Shown here one piece after another: positions 23,496 to 31,410 of a DNA stretch of 64,000 bases. The DNA is from DASWNP01 sp036399175 (GTDB taxonomy: Bacteria > Acidobacteriota > Blastocatellia > Pyrinomonadales > Pyrinomonadaceae). Position 1 is the stretch's first letter. Each line of letters starts with the position of its first letter. A program made the translations under genes and the position numbers. The stretch lies in contig DASWNP010000003.1 of the NCBI GenBank assembly GCA_036399175.1, positions 62,001 to 126,000 of the forward strand. Direction: 5' to 3'. The notes under the pieces are model-generated. The model was not told where the DNA came from. It worked only from the letters and a program-made list of their open reading frames with translations, and searched no databases.

Positions 23496-25061
23496 ATGTT
23501 TCTACTTCAAGCCTCGACGACCGAGTTATTCAACGTCAGCGATTTGCGGCTGATTGCGCCGGAGTTGATTCTGACGGCGTGCGCGTGCGTGGCGCTGGTC
23601 TTGGAGATTGTGCTGCCGCAGCGTAAGAGCCGCGTGGTGGGCTACTTCGCGCTGGCCGGAGTGGTGCTGGCCGGAGTGTCTCTGGCGGTGATGGGCTGGC
23701 CTTTCGTCTCGACGCGAGCCGGCGCGCCCGCGCTCACGGGCTTCTACGAGACTATCCGCATCGACGGCTTCGCAGTCGTCTTCAAGAGCCTCTCGCTTCT
23801 GGCCGCAGGGCTCACGCTCGCCATCTCGATGCGTTATCTCGATGTCGAGGGCGAGCAGCGCGGCGAGTATTACGCGCTGATTCTCTTCGCCACCGTCGGC
23901 ATGATGTTTCTCGCCTCGGGCTACGACCTGCTTGTCCTCTACATCAGCCTTGAGCTGATGGCTTTGACCTTCTACGTCCTCGTCGCCTTCACCAAACGCG
24001 AGCGGCGCTCAAACGAAGCGGGGATGAAATATTTTCTGCTCGGCGCTTTCTCTTCCGGAATCCTGCTCTACGGAATGTCTCTGCTCTACGGCGTCGCGGG
24101 CTCGACCAATCTCGGAGACATCGCGCGCAGCGTCGGCGCGATAGTCGCGCTCGGAGGCTCGAACGAAGGTGTGCGCCCGCTCGTGCTGCTCGGCATGATT
24201 GCTTTGGCCGCCGGACTCTTCTTCAAAATCTCGGCCGTGCCCTTCCACATGTGGGCTCCAGACGCTTACGAGGGCGCGCCGACTTCCGTCACGGCCTTTC
24301 TCTCGACCGGCTCTAAAGCCGCGAGCTTTGCGCTCTACGCTCGCATCTTCGGCGAGGCGCTCGGCTCGATGCGTCTCGACTGGGCTCCGCTGCTCGGAAT
24401 CGTCGCCGCGATTACGATTCTCGTCGGCAACTGGGCTGCCGTCACGCAGACCAACTCGAAGCGCCTGCTCGCCTATTCTTCCATCTCAAACGCGGGCTAT
24501 CTCCTGCTCGGACTCATCGCCGGAAATCAGTACGGCTACACGGGGCTCGCCGTCTATCTCTTCGCTTATGTGTTTATGAACGTCGGCGCGTTCGCCGTGA
24601 TTATCTCGCTCAGGCGTCGCGGCCTCATCGGCGACGAGGTGGAAGACCTCACGGGGCTCGGACAGAAAGCGCCGGGCATGGCCTTGATGATGACCGTCTT
24701 CATGCTCTCTCTGGGCGGGCTGCCTTTGACGGGCGGCTTCATCGGCAAGTGGTTTCTCTTCGGCGGGCTGATTCAGCGCGGCAGGCTGGAGGATAAAAGC
24801 TGGTACATCTGGCTCGTCGTCTGGGCGGCGCTCAACACGGTCGTCTCCTTCTACTACTACGTGCGCTTCATCCGCGCGATGTACCTGGGCGAGCGCGTCG
24901 CGGACGAGCGCCCGCTCTCGCTCTCGCCCGCGCTTCAGACCGCGCTCGTCATCTGCGTCATCGGCGTTATTCTCATCGGCGTTTACCCGCAGCCCTTCAT
25001 TCGCATGGCCGAGTCGCTCATCAGCACGCTCACGGTCGGAGGCGGCGTCGCCCTGCGTTAG
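23496..25061 (+). CDS. nuoN: NADH-quinone oxidoreductase subunit N
   Basis: This is the third antiporter-like proton-pumping subunit, 521 residues with about 14 helices. Motifs are LVLYISLELMALTFYVLVAF (the Glu is the channel residue), KISAVPFHMWAPDAYEGAPT and LAYSSISNAGYLLLGL with SLGGLPLTGGFIGKWFLFG near the C-terminus. It is the last nuo gene; nuoE, nuoF and nuoG, which form the NADH-oxidising module, are not in the window. The gene after it is an unrelated secreted protein with its own ribosome site. Confidence 0.96.
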   Translation: MFLLQASTTELFNVSDLRLIAPELILTACACVALVLEIVLPQRKSRVVGYFALAGVVLAGVSLAVMGWPFVSTRAGAPALTGFYETIRIDGFAVVFKSLSLLAAGLTLAISMRYLDVEGEQRGEYYALILFATVGMMFLASGYDLLVLYISLELMALTFYVLVAFTKRERRSNEAGMKYFLLGAFSSGILLYGMSLLYGVAGSTNLGDIARSVGAIVALGGSNEGVRPLVLLGMIALAAGLFFKISAVPFHMWAPDAYEGAPTSVTAFLSTGSKAASFALYARIFGEALGSMRLDWAPLLGIVAAITILVGNWAAVTQTNSKRLLAYSSISNAGYLLLGLIAGNQYGYTGLAVYLFAYVFMNVGAFAVIISLRRRGLIGDEVEDLTGLGQKAPGMALMMTVFMLSLGGLPLTGGFIGKWFLFGGLIQRGRLEDKSWYIWLVVWAALNTVVSFYYYVRFIRAMYLGERVADERPLSLSPALQTALVICVIGVILIGVYPQPFIRMAESLISTLTVGGGVALR

Positions 25062-25095
25062 TCGGGAGTAAATCTCAAACAGGAGGCTCGCAAAG

Positions 25096-25380
25096 ATGAA
25101 AAGCAGAAAAACGCGTCGCTCAGGTTTGATAGTTGCGCTGGCTCTGGCAGCTCAACTCCTCTTCGTCTCCACCCTACAGGCCGGATTCGTGCAGAACACG
25201 AACTCGACCACCACCACAACCACCACGACCACCACCCAGACCAACGAAAACGTCGGCATTCCCGGAAGCGCCTGTCGCCGCCGTTGCAACGTCGCATACC
25301 GGCGCTGCGTGCGAAGCGGCAAGAACCCGACGGCCTGTCGGAGACAACTGCGAAACTGCCTGCGACGCTGCCCGCAGTAG
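25096..25380 (+). CDS. Small secreted Arg/Cys-rich protein with Thr run
   Basis: This protein of 94 residues has an evident signal peptide (basic start, hydrophobic 10-24, cleavage near LQAG 27-30). A run of ten Thr follows at 38-47. The C-terminal 35 residues hold six cysteines (60, 64, 71, 81, 88, 92), with gaps of 3, 6, 9, 6 and 3 residues, a mirror-symmetric pattern that would fit two short helices joined by disulfides. The domain is strongly basic (13 Arg/Lys of 35). AGGAGG sits about 10 bases before ATG 25096. I do not recognise the family. It could be a secreted structural or membrane-active peptide; no partner gene is seen next to it. Confidence 0.75.
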   Translation: MKSRKTRRSGLIVALALAAQLLFVSTLQAGFVQNTNSTTTTTTTTTTQTNENVGIPGSACRRRCNVAYRRCVRSGKNPTACRRQLRNCLRRCPQ

Positions 25381-25899
25381 GCTGCCGCGAGCGTCAGAAG
25401 AAACCAAGCTTCCCATAAAATCGGAAGGGCGAGAACTTCAAGAAGCAGTTTGAAAAGTCCCGCAAGGGACTTTCGATAATAGCCAGAGCGTTTATCGCTG
25501 GGACTCTCCAGCAAAGCATTTCCAGTCCCGTAGGGACGACTGAGCCTCATTCAGTCGTCCCTACGGGACTTCGACGATAGCTACACTTCCACCCAGCGAT
25601 AAATCGCTGGGCTATTTTCAGATTGTCCCTTGCGGGACAATATTGTTCCTGCTTCCTAAACAGCTTCTTAGAACGGTTCTTGAAATCCTCGCCCTTCCGA
25701 TTTTACATGCGGCTTTCGGCGTGCGTCTTTCCTGTAGATTCCCTCTCAAAAATTCCGCACGAAAAAAGTTTAGAAAAAAAGTTTTCGGCCTGATTGATTC
25801 TGCTTCGGGTTTGCGCGTTAGGTTATGGGCAGGAAAAACCGAGTCGCCTCGCAGGACGAACCAACACACTTGACGCTACAGAACAGGAGCCCAAAACCC
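25381..25899. other. Long gap with inverted-repeat element, no gene
   Basis: Short frames here (for example 25618-25869) follow the repeat and have no ribosome site or conserved-looking protein. Bases 25416-25706 are the element described separately; 25740-25860 is AT-rich and may hold the promoter of the downstream propeller gene, though I see no convincing -35/-10 pair. Confidence 0.5.
25416..25706. mobile_element. MITE-like structured repeat, copy 1
   Basis: Perfect 18-bp inverted ends (25416-25433 and 25689-25706) are continued inward by an imperfect arm (CAAGAAGCAGTTTG against CTAAACAGCTTCTT). The interior is a series of nested small hairpins: GTCCCGCAAGGGAC, a long stem around GTCCCGTAGGGACGACTGAG with its inverse at 25551-25570, CCCAGCGATAAATCGCTGGG and TGTCCCTTGCGGGACA. 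It has no reading frame for a transposase. The same string of hairpins, in the same order, recurs at 63334-63577. Confidence 0.8.
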
Positions 25900-27036
25900 A
25901 TGAGCCCGCTACCGAAAATCTCCGATAGATTCTCCCTCATCATCTTGCAGGCGCTCGTCCTGCTCGTGGCCGTCGTTATCTTCAACGCGATCGTCCACGC
26001 TCAGGCGGGCGGCATCCATACGAGCCGACCGCTCGGCGACTCGCGCGTCTTCGCCCCGTTTCCGGCCTCCCCCGGTTATCCCGAAAGCATCGCCGTGCAC
26101 GACGGGCGCGTTTTCGTCTGCGGCCCGGCGCAGTTCGGAAGCTTCGAGCAGCCGAAGGTCATCGCCTACGACTTACAGACCGGCGCGCTCCTTCAGCAGT
26201 ACCCGATTCAGGGACAGAACCCCTTCGCCCCGCAGGCCGGAACCGGCATCGCCTTCGGCAAGAAAAACATCCTCTACGTCGGCGACTTGCAGCAGGGCGT
26301 CATACGTTTCGACGTAGACGCGCCCGGCGCGCCGCAGGAGCACTACGCCTCCGCGCTCCCGGACTTGCCGACCTGCGCCGCAGCACCCGCCGGCGCGTCC
26401 TGCTCGCCCACTTTGATTGACCGTCCGCCGCTCATCAACGAATTGATATTCGACCGCGACGGAAATCTCTACATCTCCGATTCGTTTCAGGCGACCATCT
26501 GGAGAGTCGCGCCCGGCGGCGGCGCACCCGAGCCCTGGTTCCAGTCCGCCACGCTCGACAAAGACTTCGGCCCCAACGGCATGCGCTTCGACGCAACCGG
26601 CGACACGCTCTATCTCGCCACAACCTTCGACGCCTTCGGTCAGGGCTTCATCTATCGTCTGCCGCGAACGGAAGCGCCCGCCGAAAGTGACCTGACCGTC
26701 TTTCACCAGTACGCGCCCGGCCTCGGCCCCGACGGCCTCGCCTTCGGCAAATCCGGTAAGCTCTACGTCGCGCTCGCAGCCTCGAATCAGGTATCCGTCC
26801 TCCGACCCGACGGCACGGAAGAGGCTCGCTACGGCGGCCCCGCAGCGAACCCCGGCGGACTGCTCGACCCGCTCCCCTGGGCCAACCCCTCGGCCATCGC
26901 CTTCGACGACAAAAATCGCTCGCTCCTCGTCACCAACCACGCCATCTTCTTCCCCGCGCCCGCGCCCTTCTTCGCCGTCTTCGACGTGTTCGTAGACGAC
27001 AAAGCCCTGCCGCTCACGCTGCCCAACATCAAGTGA
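25900..27036 (+). CDS. Secreted or anchored beta-propeller protein (SMP-30/NHL-like)
   Basis: This protein of 378 residues has one N-terminal hydrophobic segment (about 12-34) that serves as signal peptide or anchor. The rest shows repeated propeller-type strands: ESIAVHDGRVFVCG, GIAFGKKNILYVGDLQ, ELIFDRDGNLYISDS, GMRFDATGDTLYLATT and GLAFGKSGKLYVALA. These resemble the SMP-30/gluconolactonase and NHL families, often sugar-lactone hydrolases or binding proteins. No catalytic metal site can be fixed. Cysteines in TCAAAPAGASC may form a disulfide. ATG 25900 follows ACAGGAGCC and starts the signal sequence, so it is preferred over ATG 25825. A terminator follows. Confidence 0.75.
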   Translation: MSPLPKISDRFSLIILQALVLLVAVVIFNAIVHAQAGGIHTSRPLGDSRVFAPFPASPGYPESIAVHDGRVFVCGPAQFGSFEQPKVIAYDLQTGALLQQYPIQGQNPFAPQAGTGIAFGKKNILYVGDLQQGVIRFDVDAPGAPQEHYASALPDLPTCAAAPAGASCSPTLIDRPPLINELIFDRDGNLYISDSFQATIWRVAPGGGAPEPWFQSATLDKDFGPNGMRFDATGDTLYLATTFDAFGQGFIYRLPRTEAPAESDLTVFHQYAPGLGPDGLAFGKSGKLYVALAASNQVSVLRPDGTEEARYGGPAANPGGLLDPLPWANPSAIAFDDKNRSLLVTNHAIFFPAPAPFFAVFDVFVDDKALPLTLPNIK

Positions 27037-27090
27037 AGACGGATGGGCGCATGTTGACTGACGACTGATTCAAATTCCCCCAGCCCCCCG

Positions 27091-27141
27091 ACGGACAGAG
27101 CACAGCAGAGCACGAGAGCCTGCGTGCTCTGTTCGTCTTTT
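27091..27141 (+). terminator. Intrinsic terminator after the beta-propeller gene
   Basis: ACAGAGCAC (27095-27103) pairs with GTGCTCTGT (27124-27132), with further pairing possible in the loop, and TCGTCTTTT follows. Confidence 0.65.
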
Positions 27142-27165
27142 GGGAGCTTCTGAGCGGCGGGCGAG

Positions 27166-27195
27166 TTTGAGGCGCGGAAGCGAAAATGTTATGGT
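27166..27195 (+). promoter_or_regulatory. Possible promoter for the glycosyltransferase cassette
   Basis: TTGAGG (27166-27171) and TATGGT (27190-27195), 18 bases apart, each match four of six consensus bases. The position fits a leader of about 75 bases before ATG 27277. Confidence 0.35.
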
Positions 27196-27276
27196 CTGCG
27201 ACGGGCAGTAGATTTTAGTCGGAAGGTTGAAAACAGTCTCTCAAGCTCACGCTCTCTCGGTCACGCCATTCTGCTG

Positions 27277-28569
27277 ATGTGGGTCTTCTATTTTCTCGCC
27301 GTCCTCGTTCTTCTGCAAAGCATCCTTTCACTTGCGGGCGGGCTGCGCTATCTCGCTTACGTGCGCCGCGAGATGGAAGCGAAGCGAGCCTTCTACATGC
27401 CCTACGCCTCAATCGTCGTGCCCTGTCGAGGACTCGACCAAGGCTTGCTCTGGAACATGGGCGCGCTCTTCGGCCAGCACTATCCGAAATACGAAATTAT
27501 CTTCGTCTCCGACCGCGACGAAGACCCCGCGCTCTGTCTCGCCGAAGAGGTGAGCCGGCAGTTTGCCGACGGGAGCGTGGCCTCGGCGCGTTTCGTCGTC
27601 GCCGGTGCGGCGCACGACTGCGGGCAGAAGGTTCACAACCTGCGCGTCGCCGTGCGGGAGGCCGACCCGGCGAGCGAGGTTTTTGTCTTCGTCGATACTG
27701 ACGCGCGACCGCGCCCCGACTGGCTGCGCTCGCTCGTCGCGCCGCTCGGGGACGAACGCGTCGGAGCGACGACCGGCTATCGCTGGTTCGTCAGCGTCAG
27801 GGGCGGATTGGCTTCGCATCTGCGCTCGGTCTGGAACGCTTCGATTGCATCGGCGCTCGGCGAGCGTGGCGAGAGAAATTTCTGCTGGGGCGGCTCGACC
27901 GCCATCCGCCGCGAGACCTTCGAGCGCCTGCGCGTCTCGGACGCGTGGCGCGGCTCGCTCTCCGACGATTTCACAATGACGCGCACGCTTCAAGGCGCGC
28001 GTCTTCCAATCCATTTCGTTCCCAACTGCCTCGCCATCACACACGAAGATTGCAACTTCCCTGAGTTAATCGAGTTCACCACACGTCAACTGAAAATCAC
28101 GCGCGTCTACGCGCCCAACCTCTGGCGCATCGTCCTCGTCTCGAACCTGCTCTGGTCTGCGGTCTTCTACGGCGGCATCGCGCTCGCAGCCGCGCGAGCC
28201 GCGCTCGGCCTTTCCTTCGCCTGGCCGCTCGCCATCGTCGCCGCGCTCTACATGCTCGGCATGTGGAAAGCCTTCTTTCGCCTGTGCGCCGTCGCCCTGC
28301 CGCTCGAAAGTTATCACAACCAACTGCGAGCTTCGGCCTTCGCGCACCTCTTCCTCTGGCCTTTGACCTCGCTCGTCTACGTCTACAACTCGCTAGCCGC
28401 TCTCTTCTCACGCCGCCTGACGTGGCGCGGCACGACCTACGAATTGAAATCGCCGACCGAAACTGTCATCATCTCCACAGTCACGCCCGAAGAGATTTCT
28501 CAGTTTGAAGACGACTCAGACGAGACGGCGGCGCGCGAGAGTCGAGAAGAGAAGCGACATGCCTCATAA
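27277..28569 (+). CDS. Membrane glycosyltransferase, GT2/GT21-like
   Basis: This protein of 430 residues has one N-terminal helix (3-22) and three to four C-terminal helices (about 290-395), enclosing a cytoplasmic GT-A domain. Motifs are SIVVPCRGLD (nucleotide-sugar binding), FVSDRDEDPA, VFVDTDARPRPDWL with the DxD at 140-142, and FCWGGSTAIRRETFE; SLSDDFTMTR carries the likely catalytic Asp. RQLKITRVYAPNLW replaces the QxxRW motif. The layout matches ceramide glucosyltransferase and the hopanoid-associated HpnI, so a lipid acceptor is likely. It overlaps the next gene by 11 bases, which suggests translational coupling. Confidence 0.8.
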   Translation: MWVFYFLAVLVLLQSILSLAGGLRYLAYVRREMEAKRAFYMPYASIVVPCRGLDQGLLWNMGALFGQHYPKYEIIFVSDRDEDPALCLAEEVSRQFADGSVASARFVVAGAAHDCGQKVHNLRVAVREADPASEVFVFVDTDARPRPDWLRSLVAPLGDERVGATTGYRWFVSVRGGLASHLRSVWNASIASALGERGERNFCWGGSTAIRRETFERLRVSDAWRGSLSDDFTMTRTLQGARLPIHFVPNCLAITHEDCNFPELIEFTTRQLKITRVYAPNLWRIVLVSNLLWSAVFYGGIALAAARAALGLSFAWPLAIVAALYMLGMWKAFFRLCAVALPLESYHNQLRASAFAHLFLWPLTSLVYVYNSLAALFSRRLTWRGTTYELKSPTETVIISTVTPEEISQFEDDSDETAARESREEKRHAS

Positions 28570-29680
28570 AGCAGCAAAGCTCTATCAGCTTCTGCGCTCG
28601 ACGGCGCGCGAGCGACGCCTCTGCACCGTCATCTTCTTCATCACCTCGCGCTGCAACGCGCGCTGCGAAACCTGTTTCTATCACGAAGAGCTGAACCAGC
28701 CCGGCGACCTCACCTTTGAACAGATAGAAAAAGTCTCTCGCACGATGCCTCCCATCGAAGACCTCTGGCTCTCGGGCGGCGAGCCGACGCTTCGCCACGA
28801 CGCCTCGGAAATCATCGACCTCTTCGTCCGCCGTAACGGTGTCCGCCGGCTTATCATCCCCACGAACGGCCTCGTCCGCTCGCGCGCCTACGAGATAGTC
28901 GAACGCGCGCTCGCGTCGCACGCAGGGCTCGACCTCTATCTCAACGTCGCGCTCGACGGCTACGGCGAGACGCACGACCGCATTCGCGGCGTCCCCGGCA
29001 ACTGGCAAAAGACGCTCGACTGCATCCGCTCGCTCTACCCGCTCAAAGACAGGTTCAAAGACCGCTTCCGTCTCAACGTCAACACCGTCGTCTGCGCCTC
29101 GAACTACACCGAGATAGAAAAGCTCGCTTCCTTCATGTGGGCGAACTTTCGTCTCGACGGACAGTATTTCAACCTCGTGCGCGGCGAGACGAAGGTAGGC
29201 GAGAGCATCAAGCAGATTCCGAGCGAAGTCTTACCCGGCCTGTACTCAAAAGTCGCGGCGCTCACGCGAGCGTACGGCGACCGCATGTTCGCAGACGACG
29301 ACGCGGCCACGCGCTTCGTCAAAAACATCGCCTACGTCGGCGCTATCAACACGCATTACCGTACGCAGCGCGCCAACTTCGAGCAGCCTTCCGAGTGGCC
29401 TTTCCCCTGCACGGCGGGCGATACGACCGCCGTCATCGACTATAACGGCGACGTGCGCGCCTGCGAGCTGCGCGAAAAGTTTGCCACGCTCGCCGACTAC
29501 GATTACGACTTCGGCGCGCTCTGGGCGGCAGAAGAACGACAGGCGGAGCTGCGCGCCATCGACGGAGGCCGTGCCTGCTGGTGCACGCACGTCTGCTTCA
29601 TTCACGACTCGATGCGCCACTCGCGCCGCGCCCTCCTCTGGGAAGTGCCGAAGAACTACGCGCGGCGCGGCGTCTGGTAA
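28559..29680 (+). CDS. Radical SAM protein with C-terminal cysteine cluster
   Basis: This protein of 373 residues has the radical SAM cluster motif CNARCETC (Cys32, 36, 39), then LWLSGGEPTLRHDASEI for SAM binding, and DLYLNVALDGYGETHDRIRG. At the C-terminus several cysteines (PFPCTAGDT, VRACELRE, ACWCTHVC) resemble a SPASM/twitch region that holds auxiliary iron-sulfur clusters. ATG 28559 lies inside the end of the upstream glycosyltransferase gene, with GAGAAGAGAAG as ribosome site; the ORF track is open 54 bases further but that start is less likely. The substrate is unknown; co-transcription with a lipid-type glycosyltransferase suggests a sugar or lipid, though RiPP-type peptide chemistry cannot be ruled out. 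Confidence 0.8.
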   Translation: MPHKAAKLYQLLRSTARERRLCTVIFFITSRCNARCETCFYHEELNQPGDLTFEQIEKVSRTMPPIEDLWLSGGEPTLRHDASEIIDLFVRRNGVRRLIIPTNGLVRSRAYEIVERALASHAGLDLYLNVALDGYGETHDRIRGVPGNWQKTLDCIRSLYPLKDRFKDRFRLNVNTVVCASNYTEIEKLASFMWANFRLDGQYFNLVRGETKVGESIKQIPSEVLPGLYSKVAALTRAYGDRMFADDDAATRFVKNIAYVGAINTHYRTQRANFEQPSEWPFPCTAGDTTAVIDYNGDVRACELREKFATLADYDYDFGALWAAEERQAELRAIDGGRACWCTHVCFIHDSMRHSRRALLWEVPKNYARRGVW

Positions 29681-29708
29681 GACAAACAATTCGCATTCAG
29701 GGTTACTC

Positions 29709-30629
29709 ATGCAGAAGATTAGCTATCTGGGTCTGCCGAACTGTTACCGTCTGTCGAACGGGCAAGTCGAAGCTGTCGTGACGACCGACGTGGGGCCGAG
29801 AATCCTGCGCTACGGCTTCGTCGGCGGCGAGAACGCGCTCGGCGAAGTGCCGGAGCTTTCGCAGACGACGACGCTCGGCGAGTGGAAGCCCTGGGGCGGC
29901 CATCGTCTCTGGGCTGCGCCCGAGGCCATGCCGCGCAGCTACGCGCCCGACAACAGTCCCCTCGAATACGACCTCGAAGGCGACCGCGCGGCTATCAATC
30001 TCAGGCAGCCCGTCGAAGCCGAGACCGGCATCGAGAAGGAACTTCACGTTCGCCTCGAAGAGCAGACGGGCAGTCTTCTCGTCCGACACAAAATTACTAA
30101 CCGAAATCTCTGGGGCATCGTCGCCGCGCCCTGGGCGCTGACGATTATGCACGGCGGCGGCCTCGCCATTCTGCCGCAGGAACCCTACCGCTCTCACTCG
30201 GATTATCTACTGCCCGCCCGCCCGCTCGTCATGTGGCACTACACGGATTTGAGCGACCCGCGCTGGCGCATCGGCAAACGCTACGTCTGCCTGAGAAGCG
30301 ACCCCGAGAGACGAGAGCCGCAGAAGATTGGCATTGCCAACAAGCAGGGCTGGGCTGCCTATCACCGCGCGCAGATGCTATTCGTCAAGCGTTTCAGTTA
30401 CGAAGATGGCGCGACCTACCCGGACTACGGCTGCAACAACGAGGTCTTCACGGCGGGCTCGTTCATCGAGGTCGAATCGCTCGCGCCGCTTCGCCATCTT
30501 GAGCCGGGCGAGTCGGTCGAACACTCCGAGCGCTGGTATCTCTTCGGCGAGGTCGAGCTGGAGGCAGATGAAGAGAGCGCTCTGGAGGCGTCCATCAGTC
30601 CACTGATAGAGCAGACCATTGCGGTCTGA
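29709..30629 (+). CDS. Mutarotase-like (DUF4380-type) protein
   Basis: This protein of 306 residues has a predicted all-beta supersandwich. Segments GPRILRYGFVGGENALGEVPE, shortened here to GPRILRYGF, and WKPWGGHRLWAAPE resemble the galactose-mutarotase fold and DUF4380-like proteins, in which a conserved HRLW segment lines a sugar-binding cleft. Further aromatic-rich motifs (WHYTDLSDPRWRIGK, YPDYGCNNEVFT) fit carbohydrate binding. It begins 28 bases after the radical SAM gene. ATG 29709 is chosen since homology-like sequence begins there. It may convert or bind the sugar that the glycosyltransferase uses. The fold call is moderate, the function open. Confidence 0.65.
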   Translation: MQKISYLGLPNCYRLSNGQVEAVVTTDVGPRILRYGFVGGENALGEVPELSQTTTLGEWKPWGGHRLWAAPEAMPRSYAPDNSPLEYDLEGDRAAINLRQPVEAETGIEKELHVRLEEQTGSLLVRHKITNRNLWGIVAAPWALTIMHGGGLAILPQEPYRSHSDYLLPARPLVMWHYTDLSDPRWRIGKRYVCLRSDPERREPQKIGIANKQGWAAYHRAQMLFVKRFSYEDGATYPDYGCNNEVFTAGSFIEVESLAPLRHLEPGESVEHSERWYLFGEVELEADEESALEASISPLIEQTIAV

Positions 30630-30682
30630 GTCGTTTGAGAGTCGAACAGTTGCGTTAAATCAACAGCCGACGAACGGCAGCT

Positions 30683-30898
30683 ATGGCGAAGAACGACGAG
30701 CAGGAAGTGACGCGCAGGAGTGGGCTGGCTTACGCCGCCGGGCTCGGGATTTTCTTCTCGGTGGCGGCGATGATGGGCTTCGGCTGGGTGCTCGACCGTT
30801 GGCTCGGCACGTCGCCCTGGCTGATGGTCACGGGCATCATCCTCGGCTCGATAGTCGGCTTCTACGAATTCATTCGCATCATCTCTAAACTCAACTGA
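30683..30898 (+). CDS. atpZ: AtpZ/AtpI-family small membrane protein
   Basis: This protein of 71 residues has two membrane helices (about 14-34 and 43-64) separated by a short loop with DRWLGTSPW. That layout and the G-x-x-D-R-W-L-G motif fit the AtpZ/AtpI family, which helps assembly of the ATP synthase rotor ring and may transport Mg or Ca. It is the first gene of an F0 gene group, 62 bases before the next. It follows the mutarotase-like gene by 53 bases. Confidence 0.8.
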   Translation: MAKNDEQEVTRRSGLAYAAGLGIFFSVAAMMGFGWVLDRWLGTSPWLMVTGIILGSIVGFYEFIRIISKLN

Positions 30899-30921
30899 GG
30901 GGCGAGACGCGTCGGTCTCGC

Positions 30922-30950
30922 TCGACAGCCCGCTCGCGCGGATGTAAAAT
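30922..30950 (+). promoter_or_regulatory. Sigma-70-type promoter within the F0 gene group
   Basis: TCGACA (30922-30927), 17 bases, TAAAAT (30945-30950): five of six matches in both boxes. The predicted transcription start is near 30957, only about 4 bases before ATG 30961. Either atpI is almost leaderless or its true start is a later Met codon (31033). Confidence 0.6.
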
Positions 30951-30960
30951 CGTCTGTTCT

Positions 30961-31407
30961 ATGACGAGCGAGAGAGCCGACCATGCGCGCACCGAGACGC
31001 CGACGCGAGGGGCTGGAGAAGACCCGGCGGCGATGGAGCGACGCATCTTTCGCCTGATGTGCGCGGCGGTCGTGATCGCAGTCGCTTTGAGTATCTTCCT
31101 CGCCGAGTGGCGCGTCACGACGGGGCTTCTACTGGGCGGTCTGCTCTCGCTTCTGAATCATCACTGGCTGCGGACATCGGTCGCGGCGGTCTTTAACGAA
31201 ACGGAAGCGGGCGCGCGCCCCAAACTGAAGATGGCGCGCTACGTGCTTCGCTATCTGGTGAGCGCGGCGGCAGTCGTCGGCGCCTTCGCGCTGGATTTGG
31301 TCTCTCTGGGCGCGACGATTGCGGGGATGTGCTCGTTCGTCGTCGGCGCGCTCGCCGAAGGTTTCATGCAGTTATATCTTGCCTTGATACATCGAGAGGA
31401 AACTTGA
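30961..31407 (+). CDS. atpI: ATP synthase subunit I-like protein
   Basis: This membrane protein of 148 residues has four helices (about 33-50, 53-70, 95-115 and 118-138). It matches the loosely conserved AtpI family by position, size and pattern (GLLLGGLLSLLNHHWL). Residues 1-24 are polar and unlike the family, so the start might be ATG 31033, where GGAGAAG lies upstream. A strong promoter ends 11 bases before ATG 30961. It lies 4 bases before atpB. AtpI proteins act as chaperones for c-ring assembly. Confidence 0.8.
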   Translation: MTSERADHARTETPTRGAGEDPAAMERRIFRLMCAAVVIAVALSIFLAEWRVTTGLLLGGLLSLLNHHWLRTSVAAVFNETEAGARPKLKMARYVLRYLVSAAAVVGAFALDLVSLGATIAGMCSFVVGALAEGFMQLYLALIHREET

Positions 31408-31410
31408 TTC

